This document shows, in pieces, positions 27,311 to 35,551 of a stretch of DNA of 64,000 bases. The notes beneath the pieces are model-generated. The model was not told the origin of the DNA. It worked only from the letters and a program-made list of their open reading frames with translations, and searched no databases. The position numbers and the translations under genes were made by a program. Within the stretch, counting starts at the first letter, position 1. Each line of letters begins with the position of its first letter. Source of the stretch: Arthrobacter yangruifuii (lineage in GTDB: Bacteria > Actinomycetota > Actinomycetes > Actinomycetales > Micrococcaceae). The stretch spans positions 124,001-188,000 of the forward strand of contig NZ_VTFX01000004.1 in assembly GCF_009192775.1 (NCBI RefSeq), written 5' to 3'.

Positions 27311-27664
27311 ATGGGGATCTTTTATGGTGTTTTACTCATTGCAATGGGGGCGGCCCTCTCGTGGGTTGCAGAAGCAACAGCGAGCGGCCGTATCGGAATG
27401 AATTCGTCGGTTGGGATACGTACCGAGTACGTGACTCGGTCGCCGGAGGCCTGGCTTGCGGGGCACCGGGCAGCTCGCATGTTGATCAACTGCAACGCAA
27501 TTGTCCTCGTACTGGCTGGCGTTCTTGCACTCGTTCCGGCGTTGAACGCTTCATGGATGGCTATTACCGCCAGCTTGATCTGTCTGATTCTGCTGGTGCC
27601 AGCAGTTAAGCGAGCAAACCAGGCCGCGAAACAGGTTGCACTAGATGTTGAACATGACGGCTGA
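27311..27664 (+). CDS. SdpI-family membrane protein
   Basis: 117 residues with three hydrophobic helices. The motif GMNSSVGIRTEYVTRSPEAWLAGHR corresponds to the IGIRTxYTLxSxEAWxxxHR core of SdpI, the immunity/signal protein against the Bacillus SdpC killing factor; many bacterial homologs stand alone without a toxin. TAGGTT (27299-27304) lies six bases before the ATG, so the mRNA is probably leaderless. Confidence 0.82.
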   Translation: MGIFYGVLLIAMGAALSWVAEATASGRIGMNSSVGIRTEYVTRSPEAWLAGHRAARMLINCNAIVLVLAGVLALVPALNASWMAITASLICLILLVPAVKRANQAAKQVALDVEHDG

Positions 27665-27816
27665 CCGCTCCGATAACAAGCTCGCATTGCTGGGGACCAT
27701 TGGCACCCAAAAGATGACGGCTGCCTCCTCCTCGTGGCGACCACAAGGTGCGCGCGCGTCGAATCAAACGGCAAGGGTATAGTCGCAGTCATGCTTTGCA
27801 CGCGTCGATTTACGTG

Positions 27817-27890
27817 CCCCCGACCGGTTTCCGGTCGCGAGGGCATTCAGGCGTGCGCCGAGGCCCTTAGCGCCTGAGCTGAGTCGGGGG
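27817..27890 (+). ncRNA. possible structured leader RNA upstream of the PheS-like ligase
   Basis: An outer 8-bp helix CCCCCGAC/GTCGGGGG (27817-27824 with 27883-27890) encloses a 7-bp helix TCAGGCG/CGCCTGA (27847-27853 with 27871-27877). GACCGG-TTT-CCGGTC (27822-27836) competes with the outer helix for the same bases. The mutually exclusive pairing 39 bp before the ligase start suggests a regulatory leader. It did not match any riboswitch, T-box or tRNA consensus that I could recall. The rest of 27665-27928 holds no recognisable gene. Confidence 0.35.
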
Positions 27891-27928
27891 AGGAACCCGT
27901 CACTCAAGCACAAGCCTTAGGACCAACA

Positions 27929-29047
27929 ATGCTCAGCTATCTCACCACTGCCGAACTTCACGACGCTCTGATGATCAGAGATCTCTCTGACCCTGCGGGT
28001 GAACCCCACGCGATGCAGACGCTCCTTCAGGGAGTGACTGACGCGCTGGCCACTCAATGGTCGGTGCCACACCGGATCATCCGGCACAGTCCTTTGGTCA
28101 GCGTGACCGATAACTACGACCGGTTGGGTTTCAACGCTTCAGACGTCACTCGGGATCAGCGGTACTCCCGCTACATCAGCCCCACCGTCATGCTCCGTAG
28201 TCACACCTCAGCGTCTATCCCTTCCCTGCTACGAGCTATCAACCCGGGGGAAAGCACAGACGAACTGTGGGTCATTCCCGGCCTCGTCTACCGACGCGAT
28301 TCCATTGACCGGACTCATGTGGGAACACCGCACCAGGTGGACCTCTGGCGGGTGAGCTCCAAGAAGCGGTTCGCTGCTGATGACCTGCAAGGCATGGCCG
28401 CCGCACTCGTCGATGTGGTGCTCCCGGGCGCTCATTGGCGGGCGGTGCCAGCAGTGCACCCCTACACCGAACACGGTTTCCAGATTGATGTCCTCAGGGA
28501 GGGCGAATGGCTGGAACTGGCCGAGTGCGGCCTTATGGCTCCTCACCTCTTCACCGATGCCGGCCTCGATCCGCAAGAGTGGTCAGGCCTGGCGCTCGGG
28601 ATGGGCCTGGACCGGGCGCTGATGCTGCGCAAGGGGATTCCCGATATCAGGCTCCTACGATCTACCGATGAAAGAGTGAAACAGCAGATGGTGAACCTGG
28701 CGGCGTGGAAGCCGGTCTCCCAGATGCCGCCTATCCGTCGAGACATCTCCATCGTGGTTTCAGCTGATACGGACGCTGAACTGCTCGGAGACCGCGTTCG
28801 AGCCGCGTTAGGCACTCAGGCCGATGATCTGGAAAGCGTTGAGCTGCTGACACTCACCGCGTATGCGGGACTTCCTGAGGCTGCCCGTGCCAGATTGCGT
28901 TTGAACGAGGACCAGGCGAATGCGCTCATTCGTCTCGTGCTGCGTCCGCTTGAAAGGACGCTCACAGACCCCGAGGGCAACCAGTTTCGCGACACGGTCT
29001 ATCTGGCCCTGCACGAAGGTCCTGTCCAAGAACTCATCGCACAGTAG
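27929..29047 (+). CDS. stand-alone PheS-like ligase with C-terminal FDX-ACB domain
   Basis: 372 residues, AGGA six bases before the ATG. Residues 30-250 are a class II aminoacyl-tRNA synthetase core of the PheS type: TVMLRSHTSASIPSLLRAI (motif 2 region), GLVYRRDSIDRTHVGTPHQV and LGMGLDRALMLRKGIPDIR (motif 3). Residues 278-370 are a FDX-ACB domain (PPIRRDISIVVSADTD), normally at the end of PheT or of mitochondrial PheRS. Lack of a partner and residence in an accessory array make it unlikely to be the housekeeping PheRS. It resembles the proteins annotated as PheS-related mystery ligase (SrmL), as recalled; the substrate is unknown. Confidence 0.8.
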   Translation: MLSYLTTAELHDALMIRDLSDPAGEPHAMQTLLQGVTDALATQWSVPHRIIRHSPLVSVTDNYDRLGFNASDVTRDQRYSRYISPTVMLRSHTSASIPSLLRAINPGESTDELWVIPGLVYRRDSIDRTHVGTPHQVDLWRVSSKKRFAADDLQGMAAALVDVVLPGAHWRAVPAVHPYTEHGFQIDVLREGEWLELAECGLMAPHLFTDAGLDPQEWSGLALGMGLDRALMLRKGIPDIRLLRSTDERVKQQMVNLAAWKPVSQMPPIRRDISIVVSADTDAELLGDRVRAALGTQADDLESVELLTLTAYAGLPEAARARLRLNEDQANALIRLVLRPLERTLTDPEGNQFRDTVYLALHEGPVQELIAQ

Positions 29048-29054
29048 GGCCCTT

Positions 29055-29094
29055 GGTGCTGTGCCGATGCGCGCGAACCTCATCGGCACGGCAC
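29055..29094. terminator. hairpin after the PheS-like ligase gene
   Basis: GGTGCTGTGCCGATG pairs with CATCGGCACGGCACC with one mismatch (loop of about 10 bases), 8 bp after the stop codon. There is no T-run. Confidence 0.5.
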
Positions 29095-29130
29095 CAACTG
29101 CAGAGACCCCCACCTCCGCGGAGTGACGGT

Positions 29131-29148
29131 CACGGATCCCTTAGCTGG
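29131..29148 (+). repeat. array junction site 3 (weak)
   Basis: CACGGATCCCTTAGCTGG keeps GGATCCCT only, and the TTA is the TetR stop codon. It falls between two units, so it is listed as a weak copy. Confidence 0.3.
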
Positions 29149-29707
29149 ACGGAGGTTCGAGCCCGTTGATGTACTGGTCGATGAGGCGCTGAGCCCGCTC
29201 GGATGTCATTCGGTCGGTCTCGGTGACCCTGGCGATGGCTAGGCCATCGAGCAGTGCCATGAGCATGGCGGCGTCATCCCGGTCGAGGTCCGGGTTCCAT
29301 TGCCGGAGCAGAGTTGTCAGGCCTTCTTCCATAAGGCGCCAGGATGCTTGGTGGGCGCTGGCAACTGCGCTGCTGGTTGTCGCCTTCGAGGCGTAGGACA
29401 ACCAAATGACCGAAGCGGTGCGGGATTCGTCGTCCACCCCGCCGAGAATCCTGCACACCGCGCCCAGGTTCTGCCGCGCCGATGCCTCCGGGTGCACTGC
29501 CGAGCCCACCCGCTCGATGAATTTCCTGGAGACCTCGTTCATGGCCGCCATGATCAAATCGTCTTTCGTCTTATGGTGATGCTGGACGGCGCCTATCGAG
29601 AGGCCGGCGGCTGCAGCGACGTTGCGGATCGTCACCTCTTCAAGCCCCCGCTCAACCAGAATGTCCTGCACAGCCGTAAGAATGCGCTGCGCGCCCGCCG
29701 AAGTCAT
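29141..29707 (-). CDS. TetR-family transcriptional regulator
   Basis: 188 residues. The N-terminal HTH (RILTAVQDILVERGLEEVTI ... AAAAGLSIGAVQHHHKTKDDL) is typical; residues 55-188 are a ligand domain. The ATG at 29707 is preceded six bases upstream by TAATCT (29719-29714), a leaderless promoter. It is divergent from the DUF998 membrane gene, only 52 bp away, which is its likely target through the palindrome at 29734-29745. Confidence 0.9.
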   Translation of the reverse strand: MTSAGAQRILTAVQDILVERGLEEVTIRNVAAAAGLSIGAVQHHHKTKDDLIMAAMNEVSRKFIERVGSAVHPEASARQNLGAVCRILGGVDDESRTASVIWLSYASKATTSSAVASAHQASWRLMEEGLTTLLRQWNPDLDRDDAAMLMALLDGLAIARVTETDRMTSERAQRLIDQYINGLEPPSS

Positions 29708-29733
29708 GATTCGAGATTACTCCGAACCAGACC

Positions 29734-29745
29734 ATACGTTCGTAT
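29734..29745. promoter_or_regulatory. probable TetR operator between two leaderless promoters
   Basis: ATACGTTCGTAT has 5-bp arms (ATACG/CGTAT). It sits between TAATCT of the TetR gene and TATGCT (29748-29753) of the DUF998 gene, so bound repressor would cover both starts. Confidence 0.55.
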
Positions 29746-29759
29746 TGTATGCTCGGGCC

Positions 29760-30476
29760 ATGACACGACTTCATTTGGGCGCCGCGCTATGGACTCTGTG
29801 CCTGGTGACCTTTCCTGCTCAGGTAATTGCGGCCGCGCAGTGGCCAAACCCCTACTCCTGGTCCTCAAATTTCATCAGCGATCTCGGCGTGACCTCCTGC
29901 CGGACTTTCGACGCCGGCACGCGCGTTGAGCGTTACATCTGCTCCCCCGGCCATCTGCTGGCCAACGGTTCCACGATTGCCAACGGAGCCCTCATGGCTG
30001 TGGGAGCCATCCTTCTGTGGTCGGTCTGGCCTCGGCAGCGGACAGGGAAAACCGCGATGTTCTTCCTCGCAGCGGGCGGTGTACTTGTGATGCTGGTCGG
30101 CTTCCTAGCCTGGGATGTTCACCCGGGGGCTCATGACGCCGTGGCCCTTGCCCAGGCCCTGATGCAGTGGATCGGAATGGCCTTCCTCGCCTTCGCGCTC
30201 AAAGGCAGCACGGCGGCACGATGGGCGTCAGCCCTGACCATGGCGAGTCTCGCACTCTCGATCGCCGGCTTTGTTCTCTTCATCGATGCGATCAGCGGTG
30301 GACCATCGATTTCACTGGGCCTCGGAGTTACCGAGCGCCTCGCCTTCGACACCCTCACCATATGGGGCGCCGTGCTGGGCGTGATCCTGCTGATGACGAC
30401 GCTCGGCCACCGGAGCACCGCCTCGAACCAAGAAGCGATTCCTGGTTCCGCACCGACGACGTCCCCGGCTGCATAA
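29760..30476 (+). CDS. DUF998-family membrane protein
   Basis: 238 residues, six hydrophobic helices. NPYSWSSNFISDLGVTSC ... CSPGHLLANGSTIANGALMA matches the first conserved loop of DUF998 (N-x-ISDLG), and WDVHPGAHDAVALAQAL the second (HxxxA). Function of the family is unknown. TATGCT lies six bases before the ATG (leaderless). The divergent TetR gene probably controls it; the tail after residue 215 is polar and low in complexity. Confidence 0.8.
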   Translation: MTRLHLGAALWTLCLVTFPAQVIAAAQWPNPYSWSSNFISDLGVTSCRTFDAGTRVERYICSPGHLLANGSTIANGALMAVGAILLWSVWPRQRTGKTAMFFLAAGGVLVMLVGFLAWDVHPGAHDAVALAQALMQWIGMAFLAFALKGSTAARWASALTMASLALSIAGFVLFIDAISGGPSISLGLGVTERLAFDTLTIWGAVLGVILLMTTLGHRSTASNQEAIPGSAPTTSPAA

Positions 30477-30510
30477 GTCGGCGATAAACCGTCCCCGATA
30501 ACGATCCTCG

Positions 30511-30530
30511 TTTGGATCCCTTCCGGGCAG
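30511..30530 (+). repeat. array junction site 4
   Basis: TTTGGATCCCTTCCGGGCAG, preceded by GATAAACCGTCCCCGATA (30483-30500), a second partial copy. It separates the TetR/DUF998 unit from the ABC exporter. Nothing else was recognised in 30477-30672. Confidence 0.4.
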
Positions 30531-30672
30531 CCGGACGATAACCAGCGATGACGCGGCATGTCCGGTTCAGTATTTCCGCCGGCAGGCAGAACGGAGGGAG
30601 AGGAAAACAATGGCCACCATGGCGGATCTGCCAGCACACTAGCTGTAGGGACGGCTGGAGAACGGGGAGGCT

Positions 30673-31584
30673 ATGAGCGCGGAGTTGGCCATCAGTGTTC
30701 AGGGGCTGGAGAAGGCTTTCGGGAGATTCCAGGCTCTGAACGGGCTGAACCTGCAGGTTCAGCGTGGGCAGGTGCACGGTTTTCTGGGGCCAAACGGTGC
30801 AGGGAAGTCAACAACCATCCGCGTGCTCCTGGGGCTGTTGAAGGCCGACGGCGGAGACCTGCATGTCCTGGGAAAGGATCCGTGGCGGGAGGCCGTGCCG
30901 CTGCATCGGCGGCTTGCCTATGTGCCGGGCGATGTCGCGTTATGGCCGGGCATGACCGGCGGCGAGGCCATCGACCTGCTGGGATCGCTCCGCGGCGGGC
31001 TGGACGAGGGCCGGCGGGCGGAACTGATCCAGCGGTTTGAGCTGGATCCCGCGAAGCGGGGCCGCCAGTACTCCAAGGGCAACCGGCAAAAGGTAGCCAT
31101 CGTCGCCGCCCTGGCCTCCGACGTCGAGCTCCTGATCCTCGACGAGCCAACCAGCGGTCTGGACCCGCTGATGGAGAACGTCTTCCAGGAAGTGATCGGT
31201 GAGGCAAAGCAACGCGGCGCCACGGTGCTGCTCAGCAGCCATATCCTTGCCGAAGTCGAAACCCTCGCGGACCGGGTGAGCATTATCCGGGACGGACGGA
31301 TCGTGGAGGAAGGCACGCTGGCCGAACTTCGCGGGCATACCACCGCCGCCGTCCACGCCACTCTGGAACGGAACCCGCAGCCCGGCCAGCTGACCGCATT
31401 CGGGGACGTGCACCTGGACGGCGGCAAACTCACGGCGGTGGTGGAGAGCGCACGGGTAGGTGAGGCTATGGCAGCACTCACCCCGTTCGGCATCACCTCG
31501 CTGACCGTTGAACCGCCCTCGCTGGAGAGCCTTTTCCTGCGGCTGTACGACGATGACACCCCCTCCACACGGGCGCGCCCATGA
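30673..31584 (+). CDS. ABC exporter ATP-binding protein
   Basis: 303 residues. Walker A GPNGAGKST (about residue 40), signature YSKGNRQKVAI (the S-G-G of the usual LSGGQ is S-K-G-N here, as in the drug-exporter group), Walker B LLILDEPTSGLDP and H-loop LLSSHILAEVE. It ends with the C-terminal regulatory extension of DrrA-type ATPases (SLESLFLRLY). The permease gene starts inside its stop (ATGA). A polyketide-type antibiotic exporter is the likely role by family. Confidence 0.92.
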   Translation: MSAELAISVQGLEKAFGRFQALNGLNLQVQRGQVHGFLGPNGAGKSTTIRVLLGLLKADGGDLHVLGKDPWREAVPLHRRLAYVPGDVALWPGMTGGEAIDLLGSLRGGLDEGRRAELIQRFELDPAKRGRQYSKGNRQKVAIVAALASDVELLILDEPTSGLDPLMENVFQEVIGEAKQRGATVLLSSHILAEVETLADRVSIIRDGRIVEEGTLAELRGHTTAAVHATLERNPQPGQLTAFGDVHLDGGKLTAVVESARVGEAMAALTPFGITSLTVEPPSLESLFLRLYDDDTPSTRARP

Positions 31585-33170
31585 GCAACGCCCTGACGGG
31601 TACCGGTCCCCTGCTGCGTGCTACTCTCCGGTTCGACGGACGTAGCTTTGTGCCGTGGATCCTGATCGCGACGGCGCTCTCTGCGTCCTCCGTGCTCGTC
31701 TACCCATGGGTCTTTCCCACCCAGCAGGACCGCCTCGGACTAGCCCTTGCCATTGGCTCCAACCCGGCACTGGGCCTGATCTTCGGGCCCGCCTACGATC
31801 TGAGCACCGACGACGGTTTCAACGCCTGGCGCAGCCTCGCCCTGGGCGGATTCCTCGCCGCACTCGGATCGATTTTCACCGTCACCCGGTCCAGCCGGGG
31901 CCAGGAGGACTCCGGACAGGCCGAGCTTCTGGCATCCGGTGTGCTGGGCCGGAGCAGCCGTCTGCTGGCGGGAGTGGGCCTGGCCCTGATCGGCTCGGTG
32001 GCTCTGGGAGGCGTCGCCGGAGTTGTCACGTCCTGGTGCGGCGGCGGCTGGAATGCGTCCCTGCTGCTGGGAGCAACGTTCGCTGCCACGGGTTGGATGT
32101 TCGCTGCGGTCGCTGCCGTGACCGCGCAGCTGGGATCCGATGCGCGGACGGCCAACTCACTGGCCGTGGGCACCTTCGGTGCGCTGTTCCTGCTGCGCGG
32201 CTTCCTGTACTCGGTGGAGGCACCGGATTGGACGTCCTGGATAAATCCGTTGAGTTGGATGACGGAAACCCGGCCGGCCAGCGGCAACCACTGGTGGCCG
32301 CTGGTCCCCGCGATGGCCCTCACCCTGGTCCTGCTCGGTATAGCCTTCCTGCTGCAGTCCCGGCGCGACTTCGGGCAGGGGGCAATCGTCCCCGGACCCG
32401 GCCCCGCCCGGGGCAGGGTTGGAACCCCGTGGAGCCTGGCGGTCCGGCTGAACCGTGCCCCGCTCCTGACATGGGCCGTTGCATTCATGATGATCGGGGT
32501 GGTCTTCGGGTTTTTTTCCCGCTCCTTTAAGGACATCCTGAGCGGTGACAGCGCAGCCGCCTCGGTTCTCGCATCCGGTGCAGCCACGCCGGATGGCCTC
32601 GCGCCGGCCTTCCTGGTGACGATCCTGAGCCTGGTCGGTATCCTCGCCGCCATTCCCGGCGTGCAGATCCTGCAGAAGGTGCGGATCGAGGAACTGGCGG
32701 GCCGGCTGGAGCCCGTTCTGGCCGCCGCCGTTCCGCGCTCCCGTTACTTCACGGCAAACGTCATGCTCGCATTGGCCACACCAACCATCTACCTGCTCCT
32801 CGCTGGAGCCGCCATCACGGCACTGGCCTCCGGGGACCTGGGAATCGATGCCGGCAAGGTTCTGCTGCAGGCCGTCGTGACGGTTCCGGCCGTATGGACG
32901 GCCACCGCCGTCTCCGTGGCGGTCGTCGGTGCGCGGCCGCAGGTGGTCATCGCGTCCTGGGCCGGTGTGTTCATTTCCTTCGTGCTCACGTTGCTGGGCC
33001 CGACGTTCAGGCTCTGGGACTGGGTACTGGCGATCAGTCCGTTCTGGCACGTTCCCAACGTTTCCGTCGACGACGGCGGGTGGTCCGGGTTGGCGGGAAT
33101 CTCCGCCGTCACCGCTGTGTTCCTGCTGATCGGTTTCACTGGTTTTCGCCGTCGGGACCTCGACGGGTAG
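31581..33170 (+). CDS. ABC exporter permease of the TnrB3/tetronasin-resistance type
   Basis: 529 residues with about twelve hydrophobic helices arranged as two halves of six. RSSRGQEDSGQAELLASGVLGR after helix 2 is the cytoplasmic motif of the antibiotic exporter permeases grouped as TnrB3, and EELAGRLEPVLAAAVPRSRYF repeats it in the second half. With the preceding ATPase it forms a two-gene exporter. There is no regulator in the same unit; the TetR upstream and the TipA-like MerR downstream are in separate units. Confidence 0.88.
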   Translation: MSNALTGTGPLLRATLRFDGRSFVPWILIATALSASSVLVYPWVFPTQQDRLGLALAIGSNPALGLIFGPAYDLSTDDGFNAWRSLALGGFLAALGSIFTVTRSSRGQEDSGQAELLASGVLGRSSRLLAGVGLALIGSVALGGVAGVVTSWCGGGWNASLLLGATFAATGWMFAAVAAVTAQLGSDARTANSLAVGTFGALFLLRGFLYSVEAPDWTSWINPLSWMTETRPASGNHWWPLVPAMALTLVLLGIAFLLQSRRDFGQGAIVPGPGPARGRVGTPWSLAVRLNRAPLLTWAVAFMMIGVVFGFFSRSFKDILSGDSAAASVLASGAATPDGLAPAFLVTILSLVGILAAIPGVQILQKVRIEELAGRLEPVLAAAVPRSRYFTANVMLALATPTIYLLLAGAAITALASGDLGIDAGKVLLQAVVTVPAVWTATAVSVAVVGARPQVVIASWAGVFISFVLTLLGPTFRLWDWVLAISPFWHVPNVSVDDGGWSGLAGISAVTAVFLLIGFTGFRRRDLDG

Positions 33171-33268
33171 CCATTCGTCGCCAATGGAGCCGGCAGGGGT
33201 GTTTAGCCGTCGCGGTGGGGGCCTCGCAGCGCTTGGCGAGAGCGGTCGTTGCAGTTGGGTGTCCCCGC

Positions 33269-33286
33269 TCAAGGATCCCTCAGCGC
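33269..33286 (+). repeat. array junction site 5
   Basis: TCAAGGATCCCTCAGCGC, a good copy of the right half. It separates the ABC exporter from the TipA-like regulator. Confidence 0.55.
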
Positions 33287-33323
33287 ACAGGATGTGTGGT
33301 TCAGGGTTTCTGACTGTAATGCT

Positions 33324-34118
33324 ATGGAAGTGGATGATTTTAGTGGTGTGGGAGCAGTCGCGCGTTTACTCGGCGTGAGTGTGCGGACGTTGCATCATTG
33401 GCACCAGTCTGGGGTAGCTGTTCCCTCCTGTCGCAGCGCGGCGGGGTACCGGGTGTATTCGCCAGCCGATGTCGCCCATCTGCGGCGGGTGCTTCTTTTT
33501 CGTGACCTCGGCGTGCCGTTGCAAAGAATTCCGGGACTATTGGAGGCCGGGGCCGCCGCACGTAGGAAGGAGTTGGAAGGCCGGCGGGCAGAGCTCGCGG
33601 CAAAGATCCTTCACCTCCAGGAGGTTGACCGGGAAGTTCAACGTCTCCTGGCAGCTGATGAGCAGGGAGTTTTGTTGTCGGCGGCTGAGGAAGTGCAGGT
33701 TTTCGGTGCGGGTTGGGACAGATCTTTGGTTGTCGCTGCGCGCGAGCGGTGGGCAGACTCTCCCCAGTGGGCCGAGTACACGGAGCGTTCCGCCAGCCGG
33801 GCTGCCGAGGACTGGCGCCTCGTTGCCTTAACCATGGAATCCGTTACGGAACGCTTGGCCGAAGCGAAACGTCGGAACGTTCTACCCGGCGATGAGCGGG
33901 CGAACGCTTTGGCGGAAGAACACCGTGAAGTGATGAGCGAGTACTTCCACTGCACCCACTCGATGCATGTCCTTATTGCGAGACGGTATGTAGCCGAAGC
34001 GGGGTTTCGGGAGTTTTACGAGCAGGTCGAGCCTGGCTTAGCGGTTTGGTTGAAGCAGGTCATCGACGCCAATGCGCGCTCCGCAGGGATAGAACCGGAC
34101 ACGGCAGCCTGGGAATAG
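33324..34118 (+). CDS. TipA-like MerR regulator with TipAS ligand domain
   Basis: 264 residues from ATG 33324; the upstream part of the open frame covers a junction site and is not coding. The MerR HTH is at residues 4-72 (VGAVARLLGVSVRTLHHWHQ ... GYRVYSPADVAHLRRVLLFR), followed by a coiled-coil dimer helix. The C-terminal TipAS domain (EEHREVMSEYFHCTHSMHV ... FREFYEQVEPGLAVWLKQVI) binds thiopeptides and other cyclic compounds in TipA. It probably activates multidrug-type genes, perhaps the preceding exporter. It converges on the DUF2268 gene with a four-base gap. Confidence 0.88.
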   Translation: MEVDDFSGVGAVARLLGVSVRTLHHWHQSGVAVPSCRSAAGYRVYSPADVAHLRRVLLFRDLGVPLQRIPGLLEAGAAARRKELEGRRAELAAKILHLQEVDREVQRLLAADEQGVLLSAAEEVQVFGAGWDRSLVVAARERWADSPQWAEYTERSASRAAEDWRLVALTMESVTERLAEAKRRNVLPGDERANALAEEHREVMSEYFHCTHSMHVLIARRYVAEAGFREFYEQVEPGLAVWLKQVIDANARSAGIEPDTAAWE

Positions 34119-34122
34119 CAGA

Positions 34123-35007
34123 TCAGCGAACTGCGCCAAGGGCCACTTTGATGATTTCCCCGCTCGGAACATGCAGCGCTTGCACGGCTGTTAACCCAGT
34201 GGTTTCGAGATACGCGTCGACCAGGCGGTTTCCTGCCGCGTATCCGGCCCCTGTTGGCAACCCAACAGGTTCACCGCCGAACCGCTTAGCGGATTCATCG
34301 CCGTGCACCCAGGCAGTGAAATTCTGCATACCCTGAACCTTAAGGCCGGTAATGACCTTCTCGAAGACTCTGTCATCGTGGAGGTGCGGTAGCCCGATGG
34401 GTGTGTACCCGGCATGACCGTATAGCTGCCGGGCGAAGGCATCAGCCAAGCCTTCGGAAATGATTTGCTCACCGACGTCAACTTTGGCGGGATCCCAGAC
34501 GACGCCTCCTGGGGCGTAGCGAAGGTTGTGGTTCAGCTCGTGGACTGCGGCCGCTTCAATCCGGTTGAGGTTCTCCTCGGTTGGCCACAGGGTCAGCGAG
34601 ATGTAGCCGGTTGAACTGCCGTTTCCGCTAAACCCACGTAGCGGCCCCATGAAGTACTCATCGTGCGGGTTCCCCAGAACAATGAGGACGGTGATGTCTG
34701 GGACGTGGATGCCCGGGGTCGCGGCGAGTTGCTCGTCCAATGCCTCGGCCATTGCCCTTTCAACTCGGACCCACACATCATTCTTGCGAAGAAGCTCGAG
34801 GGCCTGATGAATTTCGGCACTAAGCCGGTCAGGGGGAAATCCGAAACTCATTGCGTGCATCGTCAGCAGATCGACCTCGCCAGGGAAATACTTGAACATT
34901 CCCTCCATAGGAGCCAACACCCCGCGAAGCACGTCACTGCGATCTGCTTCGGAAGCCCTTAGTACGGCTTCCATCCCAGCTTTTGTATCCAAGGTCGTAA
35001 TAGTCAT
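34123..35007 (-). CDS. DUF2268-type putative zinc metalloprotease
   Basis: 294 residues from ATG 35007; TACGTT seven bases upstream is a leaderless promoter, and the longer open frame upstream runs into the next unit. EAAAVHELNHNLRYA contains HExxH (HELNH) and EQIISEGLADAFARQLYG supplies a downstream Glu, as in DUF2268 peptidases. ITVLIVLGNP is the preceding strand. Its target is unknown; no secretion signal is seen. Confidence 0.8.
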   Translation of the reverse strand: MTITTLDTKAGMEAVLRASEADRSDVLRGVLAPMEGMFKYFPGEVDLLTMHAMSFGFPPDRLSAEIHQALELLRKNDVWVRVERAMAEALDEQLAATPGIHVPDITVLIVLGNPHDEYFMGPLRGFSGNGSSTGYISLTLWPTEENLNRIEAAAVHELNHNLRYAPGGVVWDPAKVDVGEQIISEGLADAFARQLYGHAGYTPIGLPHLHDDRVFEKVITGLKVQGMQNFTAWVHGDESAKRFGGEPVGLPTGAGYAAGNRLVDAYLETTGLTAVQALHVPSGEIIKVALGAVR

Positions 35008-35065
35008 AAGACCGAACGTAAAGCCTGACGCTACGTTAGGGTCAACTTCCATGGCCCAGGGTCCG

Positions 35066-35085
35066 TATACCGATCCCTGTGCGGA
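35066..35085 (+). repeat. array junction site 6 (left end of duplicated unit, copy 1)
   Basis: ACCGATCCCTGTGCGGAC. Sequence identity with the second copy of the unit (44168 onward) begins exactly at this GATCCCT. Confidence 0.65.
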
Positions 35086-35545
35086 CACTGTTGGGCCGGG
35101 GACTGTCTCTTTGGAGTACAACGACTAGAGATGCATTTAAGCGTCAGAAGTGTGAGTTTCCGCGAGAACGCTCAAGCGACGGAGCCAGGGCTCGGATGAC
35201 AACCGCAGCGCCGATCAGGGTTGCACCCATGGGTATCAACGCCCAACGAACCAACGTGAGAACAACGTCTACGGCACCGACTCCAATGGCTGCTGTCGGG
35301 CCCGCAGTTTCTACGAGCAGGCCGGTCAACAGTGGAAGCAGCACGAGCACAAAGCCGCCTACAACAATCAGCACAACACCCCACTTGATGCACTTCTTAG
35401 CTGTCGATTCCATTGTTCCCCCCGATGACGAGCGGCTACGTTCCCTCGAGTGTATCCACGGAGTTTATAAAAAGGGGTCGGTTACCGGATCCGATTCAGA
35501 AGCTACGAAGCTACAACGCCCCGGGTGATACGCCCGTAAGCCGAT
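35072..35545. repeat. duplicated cassette, copy 1
   Basis: This 474-bp segment recurs at 44168-44639 with, by eye, 12 substitutions and two 1-bp indels (about 97% identity). Identity starts at GATCCCT of one junction site and stops at GTAAGCCGAT of the next; flanks are unrelated. The indels fall outside the gene, one of them in its G-run ribosome-binding site (6 against 5). Confidence 0.9.
35144..35413 (-). CDS. small membrane protein of duplicated cassette, copy 1
   Basis: 89 residues. It starts MESTAKKCIKWGVVLIVVGG, with a hydrophobic helix at about 11-33 and a second at 55-77 (RWALIPMGATLIGAAVVIRA). No family was recognised. A G-run before the ATG can act as a ribosome-binding site, and TACACT lies further upstream (35455-35450). 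It differs from the second copy at a few residues only, so both appear maintained. Confidence 0.65.
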   Translation of the reverse strand: MESTAKKCIKWGVVLIVVGGFVLVLLPLLTGLLVETAGPTAAIGVGAVDVVLTLVRWALIPMGATLIGAAVVIRALAPSLERSRGNSHF

Positions 35546-35551
35546 GGGCTA
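35532..35551 (+). repeat. array junction site 7 (right end of duplicated unit, copy 1)
   Basis: GCCCGTAAGCCGATGGGCTA, with a complete left half. Identity with copy 2 ends at the GAT. Confidence 0.65.

Noticed and set aside
27700-27928. tRNA or T-box upstream of the PheS-like ligase
   Set aside because: No GGTTCRA T-arm, no acceptor/CCA geometry, and no T-box AGAGA or GGTGG-type conserved segments.
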